Origin: Oxytricha trifallax
Lineage: Eukaryota; Ciliophora; Spirotrichea; Sporadotrichida; Oxytrichidae
DNA: 64,000 nt
Reading direction: 5' to 3'
NCBI GenBank assembly: GCA_000711775.1
Contig: ARYC01019785.1
Span: 1 to 64,000, forward strand
Made by a program: the position numbers and the translations under genes. The notes under the pieces were generated by a model that searched no databases, was not told the DNA's origin, and was given only the letters and a program-made list of their open reading frames with translations. Numbering within the stretch: position 1 is the first letter of the stretch; each line of letters starts with the position of its first letter. Below are positions 48,061 through 57,868 of the stretch, one piece after another.

Positions 48061-49323
48061 TCAGTCTTTGAAGCTTTTTATGTCATCAACGAATAACCAA
48101 TTTTCATTCTTTAATTTATGATCCTTTGCTTTTATAAAAGTGCACATTTATTGATCATTTTCAACGAAGTAACCTCCTTCTTTCCATGAATTCATCTCAT
48201 CTCTGGTAAATGGACCGTGCAAATCACTTTCCTCTCCAGTTTCTTTATTCATTATTTTATAATACCATCCTAGCACTTCGCGTTCATGCCTATCTTTAGA
48301 TTATTAGTAAAAAGATTCTAATCTGTCGATTTCTGATTTGAGATCCTGGTACTTTGTAATAAAGACGTCTACGAAACCTAAGTCCTAAAGTCTTGTTACT
48401 ATTGAAAGCAGGTTTTTGAAAGTCAATTGGCCTTCATGGGTATCTTGTGGATTTTATTAGGGCTGATTAATTTAGAGTTAGCCCTGGGATTCTTGATTAG
48501 AGCTATCTGGTAGAATATCCTCTTTGAAATTTGACTTTCTGACGTTCTTTTTCTTTAGAGTTATTCCTTGCTTTTCTGATTAGCCATTCACTGTTTTCAT
48601 TCTTTTCAAAGCCATGTTAGCATTTTCATTTGAGTCTTTGTCAAGATATTTTAGAAGCTCCTTCTTAAGTTCCTCGAATTCAATTTTGTTTTTCTTTCTT
48701 TATTCTTCAGAAAGACCATCTTGATCATCTAAGAGTGCACCATCATCTGGACCACCTCCATGACCTTCTTCCTCACTTTCACTAGCACCTGAATCCTGCT
48801 ATTTCTAGCACTGCTCAATGAACATCTTTTCTTATTGTTCTTTAACGCTGTCATACCAAGCATCCTCTGAATCTCCCTCATCCTCACTGTCTCCAAGTCC
48901 ATCCCCTCTTCGCTTTCTCTTCTCCTTTCCAATATCTGTTTTCACAGTTCCATCTCTGTTGACTAGCCCTTCTTTGATATCAGTATGAATATTGAATGGC
49001 TCTATGGGCATTCCAGTATCAGTGAACATGTATTTCTTTCTTCTTTTCACTCCAAACTTCGAGTCAGCATCCTCGATGCCAATTTTAAACTCCTCATCAA
49101 CATCCGATTCACCCTCGAGATCCTTTTCTCCACGATTGTTGCGATGAAGCTTCCTCTTTTATTTTGCTGCTTTCAAGAAATCTTAACTTTTCTCATCAAT
49201 CAATTTATGATCATATCTCTAAGTTTCTGATTCAAGCTGCTATCTCTGACGTTGCTCTAAATCTTTTATGTCAAATTTCTAGTCTCTCTTTCGATTATTT
49301 GAGCGATGATTGTTTCCAGACAT
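48061..49323 (-). CDS. CD2BP2: CD2BP2/LIN1-like U5 snRNP protein with GYF domain, 420 aa
   Basis: Minus strand, ATG 49323-49321, TGA 48063-48061, uninterrupted (421 codons). The N-terminus is basic and charged. The CD2BP2 signature region follows: KYMFTDTGMPIEPFNIHTD..KEGLVNRDGT, then DSEDAWYDSVKEQ, matching the 'PFN..EE..G.FD..G' and 'D.WLD' elements of the family. The C-terminal GYF domain reads VLGWYYKIMNKETGEESDLH GPFTRDEMNSWKEGGYF, with the core W-x-Y-x(6-11)-GPF-x4-M-x2-W-x3-GYF all present. CD2BP2/LIN1 is a U5 snRNP component and binds proline-rich ligands through GYF. No IES is needed, unlike most neighbours. The start is 83 bp from the divergent scramblase ATG. Confidence 0.9.
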
Positions 49324-49406
49324 TTCTATTAAAATATTAGTTTATATTATAATTGAAAATTGATTAATTCTAATTATAATTATTATTATAGAGATTGATT
49401 TTGGAA
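49324..49406. promoter_or_regulatory. 83-bp divergent intergenic region
   Basis: Separates the ATGs of CD2BP2 (minus) and scramblase (plus). AT-rich; no defined element is seen. Either a compact bidirectional promoter or a place where the chromosome is cut. Confidence 0.4.
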
Positions 49407-50267
49407 ATGATAAATTCAGCAAAGGATGACCCAATACTATTGCTAAGCAAACCCTCTTATAAAACAGTAGTAATGAAAATGAAAGCCCCCTATCTAAACA
49501 CTCTTTTTAAGCCATGCTGCTACACACAAGAAAATGCTTATAAATTGTACAAATGGATTCCAAATGACCCTCTGTTTGATGTTAGCAATGGAAAGAGTGG
49601 CAAGAGAATTATGAAAATAAAAGAGAAATCCACGCTTCCTATGAGATGTTTCATACCATCTCAATGTAGAGGATATGAAGGGCAATTTTAAGCTGAGAAT
49701 AATAGGAAGATCGTATTTTCGATGTAAAGACCAATTAAGTGTACCATACTATGCATAAGCAGACCAGAGATTTCAGTATACTATTTGAATCCTCAAAAAT
49801 AGAAACAGTTGGCTCTAACCACAGAATAGAATGAACTTAAGCGCTTGAATTAATTCGAGGATCATATCTAACAGTTTTAAGAGGAAAAAATTGGAATGCG
49901 CGAATTAATTGGAAGAGCTTATCTTCCTTTCACAATATGTGGCACAAGTGTTATAATTTACGATGAAAATAATCAGCCAATCTATCAAATCTATGGTTCA
50001 TCTATGTAATGCTAACTATTTTTTATGCCAACACCCTGTGGTCCCTGCAGAGATGCAGTTTGGGTGATAGCTGACTATAAATCCACAATCGAAGACCCAG
50101 TTGGGCATGTATATAAACGATGGTCGAATTGCTATAAGTAATGCTGCTCAACTGCACCCTGGTATATTATAGATTTCCCTGAAAAAATTGATTGGAAAAA
50201 GAAGGTACTTATTATATCTGCTGTTCAGCTGCTTGATCAGCACTATTTTGAAAGTAACTGTAAATGA
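49407..50267 (+). CDS. phospholipid scramblase family protein, 286 aa
   Basis: ATG 49407 to TGA 50265-50267, open throughout with TAA/TAG as Gln. Scramblases mediate calcium-stimulated bidirectional movement of phospholipids. The family layout is visible: KIVFSMQRPIKCTILCISRP (the 'RPLRC' strand), a Cys-rich section (CGTSVIIYDENNQPIYQIYG; QLFFMPTPCGPCRDAVWVIA), EDPVGHVYKRWSNCYKQCCS (the 'P-x-G-x-I/V-x-K-x-W' motif) and, at the end, AVQLLDQHYFES, matching the conserved 'a..lLID.myFE' helix. Length is in the usual 220-330 range. An upstream in-frame TTG at 49395 is not used as start. No IES or intron. Confidence 0.88.
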
Positions 50268-50425
50268 TATCTCTTTTAAAATTTCATAAAATTATTTAAT
50301 CATTGCTATTTTTGAATTGGCTTCTTAATTTCATGATTTTAATCTAGATAGTTACGATAATTTTAGTACGATCAGGAAACCATTAGAGATTAATTAATAA
50401 GTAATAAGTAAATATTATTTTAATT

Positions 50426-53400
50426 ATGAAGTTTGGGTAGTAGTTTGAGTTTCACAAAATATCAAATAAATTATTAATAAAAATAGAATTATCATATCAC
50501 TATTAAAATATAATTTTGTATACTTATTTGCTGAAATATCTAGTAAAACCAAGAAATACATTTCTATTTACGAAGGAAATGTTAGTCCAAAGTCATTATA
50601 GGTAACGAATTAATTACATTGATAGCATGTATTGCCCATTATAGCCTAAATTAAGCCACATAAAAAAGTAAGGCTATTTATAATTTGGTTAATGTCAATT
50701 AATAAAAAAATATCTTGTTCTTCAATTAGTACATATTAATATATTTCTATTCAAATATTTTGAAATTAGGAATTTTTTACTTTGTTTGATCGTTATCAGA
50801 TATTTTTTATTAATTAAAATTCAAAACAATTGAAAATTTTTAAGCATTTTTATTCCCTATCTGCAAGACATTATTTAGTAGTCTCTTTAATTAACCTTTC
50901 AATTTCACAAAATACCTGAATTTATAATTGTTATATCTTTATTATGTTTTCAATAATTACTATTTATTTGAATGGTATACTGAATATCTTGATTACTTGA
51001 AGTTGAAAGCAACCTGCAAGGATTTCAAACAAAAAACCAAACGTAAGAATATTACCAAAATGTGATGCATAAAATTTTAATCAACAATCTATAGATGGAA
51101 AAGTTTAAAAATTGAAGGGCTTATATTACTTGACACAGAAAGGATGCGTAATTCCAATGAATATTTTCACTGAAGGACTAGCTTAGCATGGAGTCAAGAA
51201 GAAAAATTAGTTACGTAACCCAGATGCGCAAATCATAGATAGAACTTCAATTGACGATCAACATGTCGACCACATACTTCAAAGTATAATACACTATTTT
51301 AATATAAAAATGATCATTAAGTGAAAGAATAAATTTAAAAACAATAATTGTAACAGAAACTCGAATGGGTTTCAAGATTCTGATTTAGAGTCAATGCACA
51401 ATCATATTAATATCAAATGCCAAATTTTAATTTAATTACTTTTATTACAGAGTATTTTATAAAACACAGAATTACTTTTAAATCATTAATGATATATATT
51501 TATACTTATTGAGTTTTTCCTAACATTTATACTTTACATATTAATACAAATCTAAATCAGACAACTAACACGAATCCTCGCATATCTAACAATTTCAATT
51601 TCCACAATAATCCAGACTAAAAATAGCCAAAAAACACTTTAACCAGACTTATCGATGGCGAGAGACCTGAAATAAAGATTATCAACCATCCCGACTTAGA
51701 ACTATCAAATGAAAGGCTAGCAAGGTAAACTGCTGCATAGTAAGATGATAATTGCTGCGAGTAAATACACAGTAGTAACATACAATAGTAAAGTACCATA
51801 CATTTAGGCTTAACAAAACATGATTTAAGAGAGTAGTAGTTACTAAAGAAAGAAATTGAATATGTCCTGAAAAACGATGGAAAACCAAGACAATTCATTT
51901 TATAACTCTATTGCTTAAATATCAAAATTAATGGCAAAATGCTATTTTTAATTAAAGACGTAAATCGTTATTTGCAAAGAATGATTTAATGGATTCAATG
52001 ATAGGTGGATTTACACTTCCAAACGAAGATGAAGAAATAGCTGAGTCGCCAAGGTTTCTGGACAAAACCAGTCATACAGTCAAACATAAGAAAAATATAA
52101 GTAAGCAAACATCGCTTGAACCATAGAATAGCAAGTATTAATTTATCTTTATTTTTATGAGAGTACATGATTGATGGTAAATTTGAACCATTAAATCATA
52201 TAAGTGATAAGACTCTTGATGAATTCCGATAAGGTTTAACTATAGACATTCCTCATTTTGATAGGAGTAAAATTCAATACTTAATAGTTAACGAGGATGA
52301 AGATGATCAGGAAAGTAAGTTAGATAATTCATTAAATTTATTTTCGCTATAGAAATTTAAGAAGCTGAGAAGGAAATGAGAGAGTGGATAAAGTCATTCA
52401 TGCAAGAAGTTAAAAGAATTGAAGCTTTTTATCTTAAGCAGTGTGAAGTCTAAATTTAGAATTAATCTATAAATAGTAAAGAGACAATAATCTAAGTTTA
52501 TAAGAATGAATTTGATACACTCAATTTGAGATACATATAAAAGGTACAAGGCATAAATGATGCAGATCAAAATAGCATGAGTGTGATAAACGAACATTCA
52601 TTTGATGATACACTCAATCGGAAGTAGAATTCTATTTCTTAAAACATCTCTAAGTCTCCTGCCCTTTTGCTTGATAAAGAAGAAAAGTATGACAGTAACA
52701 ACTACTCTACCAACAATAGCCCTTTACTTTATGAATGTACATTTTATTAAATATTGTATATATACTTGGAGTTCCAAAGGATAGAAGAGAACCCAGACAT
52801 TCAGCCTCAAACTTCAGTCAATCAAGACAGCATAAACTTAACAGAATTAAAACAGTTGAGGCTAAAAAGTTGCATAAAGTCAAGGATGAACTTGAATATG
52901 CAACCAACTGGAGAAGAGCATTTAAAAGTCATTAATATTATGATAAATGGTAGATTTAGATTTTCCTTCAAACTTGTAGTTAAAAGTTAAATTTAGAATA
53001 TATTAAATTGATAAATACCTATTTTTAATATATTAATGGGCTTTAAATTTAGCAAAGTATTCTAGCATATCAAATGGTTAAACGCCTTTGCTAAGATTAA
53101 TTATATCGCCTCTTTAAAGTAAGACAATGTAAAAGATTTACATTCCTTATAGAATGATTAATAAAATGATGAAGTCATTCTTTGTCTTGGAAGATAACAT
53201 TGTTGATAAGAAACTTATGGCGTTTCTTAATTCCATGTAATTCGCCAGAAGAAGGTAATCTAACATTTTAAGCAAGGAAATCATGATTAGCTTCTCTAAA
53301 CACTTCACAGATGATAACATGGATAAAGCTTAAAAAGCATTAGAGTCCCATCATAGCAGTATCAGAAAGAAGGATGCTAAAAAATTAAATTCAAAATTAT

Positions 53401-54703
53401 ATAGCTGTTTTGATGTCATTTTTTGTTGGGCTCCTATCTATGATAGGATTTGTAACTTTAGTTTTGCTAATTGTGCCGGATTCCTCAAATTACATATTCG
53501 ATCAACCCAAAGCAGACTAGGAAATATATGCAAGCTTCTACACATTCAGATTCTTATTTATGATTCTCTTTACATTATTAAGCACTGGGGTCGTTATAAG
53601 CATACTGAAAACATATAAGATAAACTACTTATTTATTTTTGAGCTGGATCCACATTATAAAGTCACTCCTATGCAGCTGTTCAGAGTAAGAAAATACTTA
53701 TCTTAATCTTTTTAGGTCTCTTTGATGTTACTGACAATCTTGGCATTTTTCTTCATGGGGCAAATATTCATTATAAAGTTAGACTATTTATTTGAGCCAA
53801 TTGCAATCATGTCATTGATTGTGTTGGTAATTTTCATTTTGCTCTGCTTCCAGCCCTTCCACTTCTTTTACTAAAGAGCAAGATTAGACCTGCTTATAGT
53901 ACTAGTCCATATTTTTATTTCTCCTTTTGGCATTGTGAGATTCAAACACTTCTTTTTGGCAGATATTTTGACAAGCTTTGTAAACCCATTCAAAGACTTG
54001 GGATATATGGGTTGCTTCTATTTTAATGGTCTCTGGAAAAATTCTGATTTACCTGGTGCTGACTTATGTCCAAATGTAGAGAACTATACATTGATTATTG
54101 CATTTTTGCCTTACTGGTTCAGACTTGCTTAATGTATGAGAAGATATCATGACACCAAGCTCAAAGCACATTTGATAAATGGAGGCAAATATTTTAGCTC
54201 AATTTTGATATAACTTGCCAATGTTTTCAAGACAAAGGATAAAAATGACACTACATTCTGGATCTTTGTAGCTGTGAGCATATACTCTACACTATATAGT
54301 TATTCTTGGGATCTATACATGGATTGGGGTTTGTTAAGATCTAAAGAACCTGGCAAAAAATATCTGAGAAATAAACTTTTGTACCCTGCTTGGTTCTATT
54401 ACTATGCTGTAGTATCAAACTTTATTATGAGATTCTTCTGGGTTATATCACTTCCTATCTATGCTAAGTGGGTTAGTTAATCTCAGCTATAAAGTTAATT
54501 AAAACGTGTTATATATTCTTAAAATAAAAATAATAATCACTTTGATACAATCAGTAGTTGAGGGATTCAGAAGAGCATAATGGAGTTTGATAAGAATAGA
54601 GAATGAAAATGTAAACAATTTCGAGCGCTACAGAAACATTCTCCAAATTCCTGCATTTAAAGATGACGAAGATATAGACGAACATTCGAACGACAAAAAA
54701 TGA
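50426..54703 (+). CDS. XPR1/SYG1/PHO1-like phosphate exporter (SPX + EXS), many MDSs
   Basis: SPX senses inositol pyrophosphates; EXS forms the phosphate-export pore. ATG 50426 opens with MKFGQQFEFHKI, then a 505-bp IES (pointer TAT), then EWYTEYLDYLKLKATCKDFK, the classic SPX N-terminus. A 52-nt intron (51043-51094) leads to KLKGLYYLTQKG. Later blocks include LTRLIDGERPEIKIINHPDL, EAEKEMREWIKSFMQEVKRI with EAFYLKQCE, and FKFSKVFQHIKWLNAFAKIN. EXS from 53400: several transmembrane helices, INYLFIFELDPHYKVTPMQL, SYSWDLYMDWGLLRSKEPG, NKLLYPAWFYYYAVVSNFIM with RFFW, and finally VVEGFRRAQWSLIRIENENV with NNFERYRN. TGA 54701-54703. All are hallmark XPR1 motifs in collinear order. Frame changes near 52330, 53200, 53390 (7-bp AAATT repeat) and 54476 mark further IESs or introns. 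A paralogue begins at 62335. Confidence 0.85.
50460..50967. other. IES, pointer TAT (or TA), 505 bp
   Basis: TAT at 50460-50462 and 50965-50967. Excision joins FEFHKI to FEWYTEYLDYL, precisely the SPX N-terminal sequence. The paralogue at 62335 reads HKIPEWYTEYLDYLKFK without interruption. The insert is AT-rich, gene-free and has no GT-AG ends. Confidence 0.85.
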
Positions 54704-55041
54704 TTTATTTAAAAGCATAAAGAACATCCTTAAAATTAAGGCATCTATAACTTAATCTTAGATTTATAATTTAACAGACGTTTAACATATATTAACGTAT
54801 TAAAATGATAAATCAATCAAATGAAATCATAGGTCAACACTTAATCATAGAAGAAGAAGTACTCTTTTAAAATTTCGTAGAAATATTAATAATTGAGATG
54901 ATTAAGTGTGATTAATATCAAATTTTAATTACTAAAAGTCACTTTATTTTTAAATACTTATTATTATATAAACCTTAACTTTTAAAGAATTCTATCCATA
55001 AATCGATAAACTAATTTTTAAGTTTATATTAAATAACAAAG
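54704..55041. other. AT-rich spacer
   Basis: No gene seen between the XPR1-like stop and the RPL22 start. AT-rich, tandemly oriented genes on both sides. Confidence 0.6.
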
Positions 55042-55495
55042 ATGGGCAAGCAAATCTTTAAGAAGGGTCACAAGCAAGCAAAGAAAATCAATTTGAAGTT
55101 CCAGATCAACTGCAAAATCTATTAATTTATACTGTCCCATAATTTCTTTCATATGATAAATGTGCGAATGTGCAAACTGTATATTAATTTGTTTTTGCAA
55201 ACTCCCCATTGAGGATAATGTCATCGTGTTGAACGACTTCGAAAACTTCCTTAAGCAACGCATAAAGGTCGAAGGCAAGGCCGGCAATCTCGGAAGTTCA
55301 GTTAGCGTCTCCAAGGACTCCAGCAACATCATTGTGCAGGCTAGCATTCCTCTTAGCAAGAGATATCTCAAGTACTTGACCAAGAAGTACCTCAAGAAGC
55401 AAGACTTAAAGGAATATCTTAGAGTTGTCGCCACCAACAAGAACCAATATGAACTCAGATACTTCAACATCCAAAGTGACGAGGCTGCCGAATGA
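55042..55495 (+). CDS. RPL22: 60S ribosomal protein eL22 (RPL22), 122 aa after IES removal
   Basis: ATG 55042 (MGKQIFKKGHKQAKKINLKF), TGA 55493-55495. An 85-bp insert interrupts codon Cys-Lys. Removing it (pointer TGCAAA) gives FQINCKLPIEDNVIVLNDFE, then RIKVEGKAGNLGSSVSV and the diagnostic [37 protein letters not shown]. The latter match eL22 '[20 protein letters not shown]' and 'ELRYFQI' closely. The processed length, 122 aa, fits the family (about 120-130). The insert has no GT-AG ends and breaks an essential gene, direct evidence that this is unrearranged germline DNA. Codons are C/G-ending and Gln is mostly CAA, as expected for strong expression. Confidence 0.93.
55111..55201. other. IES in RPL22, pointer TGCAAA, 85 bp, with internal third copy
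   Basis: TGCAAA at 55111-55116 and 55196-55201 in identical codon phase. A third copy, TGCAAACT, lies at 55171-55178 and is identical over 8 bp to 55196-55203, 25 bp apart. Excision restores the eL22 sequence exactly. Confidence 0.92.
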
Positions 55496-55672
55496 GGAGA
55501 TCGCAAGCAACCTTCTGTGAGCAAATCAAGGACTATTCGTTCTTTATTTTCTAAATTCTAACTCTACTTATTATTATTTTCTATTATCTCACATGCATCC
55601 TCATTATTTAATATAATCGAGCTGCTAATTTACTCATGAACAAATTCCTAAATAGAAAATTTATACATAAGA

Positions 55673-57750
55673 ATGTCGAAATTAATATATGTGAAAGAAT
55701 TAGGGAGATATTATAATTCTAAATAATTTAAAAAACAGTTCCGTAAAATCTATTGATCTAAGAAAGAAATGTACTTCACACCCTAATAACTCTCTGGAGG
55801 TCCTAAATTTAACCACAAAACTAGAGTTGGAAACTGGCAAGAAGATTGGGAATCAAATGATACTAAGTACGTTCAAAAATATTTACCATTTGAACTTTCT
55901 CATATTTACATAACATGTTTTAATAGATTAAAAGAGTATATGAAGAAGAAGGAAAGTGGCCAACTTGTTATCAATCAGACTTAATAGAAGTATGCTAAAT
56001 CACTTCAAAGAGTAAGATTTCTCTTAATTATATCAATTATGTGATGTGTAAACAATGTTTTTAGGTACCTCAAACATTCACCACTGATGGCAGATTGAGA
56101 TTTGGTGATTCAGTCATGCTCTAGAATAAAATGACTAACAGTTATCTAGCTTTCGACATGAGCGATAAAATAACCGCCCACGATGAAGCCTATTCATGCA
56201 CCACTACTGATAAGGTAGGACCATGTGCCAGGTCAATTTTGGTTTTATCTAAGGGTGAGGAAGATGGTGCCCCAGATAACATTATTAGATATGGCTAAAA
56301 AGTGAAGTTTGAGTCAAATCCATACATATACAGCAAGAAATTGTACCTTCACAGTAGCATGATTAGCCCTCAATTTTTCGCTAGATTCTCGAGAAATCAA
56401 GAAGTTTGCATGACAGCTAAGAATATTTACAATACTGTGTGGAGAATTTTACATATCGATCCTAACAGAAGAAATACCTCTCTTGGTGACGCTGTAGATG
56501 CTAATTAGCAAGTTCTCATTGAGCACTGTTCTACTTCACAGTATTTGGCCTCAGATAAAATAAACTACAGAAATGACTTTGGCATGGAATACGAAGTATG
56601 TGCTTATTCATATTCTACCAATAATAAGTCTCAAGCATTGAACCTTGAGAAAGTTGGTAAATTGACAGTTGAATAACCAACCAAGCATCAACTTGATTTT
56701 TTAATAAATAACTTACCTTATTAATTTGAAACTTGACTAGAATGTGTGGGTGATTTGCACTGCATCAGATCCTAAATTTGCAGAGCCAATTGCTGAAGTC
56801 CCTAAATACACAGCAGCTGATTTGTTAGCTGAAATTAAGCAAAAGCTTCAAGCCAGAGGCACATTAGGTATAAGAGGTCTAGGAAGAATGTTCAGAATCT
56901 TAGACAATAATGGAAATAGAAGTCTCGATAAAACCCTTAAACTTAATTATTAATACATATAAAGAACACTAAATTAATTTATAATGTAATATAAATTACA
57001 TTTTATATCAAAAGGATTATTGAAGTAATTACAAAATAGTTAATCTCTCAAAATATAACACATTACTTATTTTCAATCTTAATAATAATTTTTCTCATAC
57101 AAACTTTTGCATCTGCACAGATTTAATTTATTTTAATCTTCTCACAAGTTTAATATATATTGAAGATCATGAACTTTAAATATTATTAAACCAGTAATTT
57201 TATTATTCAAATTTAATTATTAATGAGGTTTATTAGAGAATTACAATATGGTCTGGGAGATTTCGGCATTGCTATCGATGAGGAGTAGGGATAAGTTATC
57301 TTGAATTCCTTTGACAGAGATCGTAATGGAGTTGTCAACTTCGATGAATTCTTGAGAGCTATCAGAGGAGACTTAAATGAATACAGATTGGGTTTAATCA
57401 AGAAGGCTTACTAAAAGTTGGGTTAATTATTTATTAAGAACTATATCTAAACTAACAAAAGCATCGCATTAATTCTTTACGACTTATTAGATGAAAACAG
57501 CGATGGCACAGTAAAGCTAGACGATATTGCCAAGCTATACGATGTGAGCAAGCACCCAGATATTGTAGGTGGTAGAAAGAAGCCTCAAGAGGTTTACCTA
57601 GAATTCATGAAACTTTGGGAAACTTAAGTTGCAGATGGTATTGTGACATTTGACGAATTCTGTGACTACTTCAGAGATGTCAGTGCCAGCATTGATAGAG
57701 ACGACTACTTCGCACTTATGATGCAGAACTCATGGAAAATTCAAGTCTGA
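55673..57750 (+). CDS. CFAP161: CFAP161-like protein fused to calcyphosin-like EF-hand domain
   Basis: ATG 55673. TGA 57748-57750. Two introns end in TAG (55867-55926; 56012-56064). The N-terminal ~340 residues match CFAP161, a protein of ciliary doublet microtubules: HKTRVGNWQEDWESNDTKLK, ESGQLVINQTQQKYAKSLQR, DGRLRFGDSVMLQNK, IIRYGQKVKFES, QVLIEHCSTSQYLASDK, FGMEYEVCAYSYSTNNKSQA. A 40-bp IES (pointer AACTTGA) is removed to give TKHQLDQNVWVICTASDP. The C-terminal half matches calcyphosin/CAPSL: LLAEIKQKLQARGTLGIRGL, MFRILDNNGNRSLDK, NSFDRDRNGVVNFDEFLRAI, LLDENSDGTVKLDDI, DGIVTFDEFCDYFRDVSASI and a YFALMMQNSWKI end. Three EF-hand loops look calcium-competent. A further insert (about 56933-57223) splits the first EF hand; its length must be 2 mod 3. 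The fusion of two proteins that are separate in animals is the notable point. Confidence 0.85.
56690..56736. other. IES, pointer AACTTGA, 40 bp
   Basis: A 7-bp exact repeat at 56690-56696 and 56730-56736, same codon phase. The interior is AT-rich and would end the frame at a TGA. Excision gives KHQLDQNVWVICTASDP, continuous with the CFAP161 C-terminus. Confidence 0.9.
56932..57223. other. IES in first EF hand, pointer uncertain (AA?), ~290 bp
   Basis: The first EF hand breaks off after NRSLDK (56930) and resumes with FIRELQYGLGDFG (57229). A 290-bp removal using AA (56932-56933/57222-57223) keeps the frame and loop length (SLDKMRFIREL), though it puts Arg where Glu is usual. A striking 12-bp repeat TTAATTATTAAT (56943/57213) does not restore frame. 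Confidence 0.55.
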
Positions 57751-57868
57751 TGTTTGCATGAAATTTATTCACAATATTTCTATATTCATAACTATTTAAG
57801 AAAAACTATAATTGTCTTGATAATCAAGTTAAAATACTAAATATTTTATGAAATTAATTTTTATAAAG

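Noticed and set aside
48729..48932. 67-codon minus frame (MERRRESEEGMD..)
   Set aside because: Out-of-frame shadow of CD2BP2.
55024..55524. Minus-strand 166-codon frame
   Set aside because: Antisense to RPL22, which is unambiguous on the plus strand.
56943..57224. TTAATTATTAAT as the IES pointer in the first EF hand
   Set aside because: Its copies are 270 bp apart, which keeps the old frame and runs into a stop; the downstream EF-hand frame needs a length of 2 mod 3.
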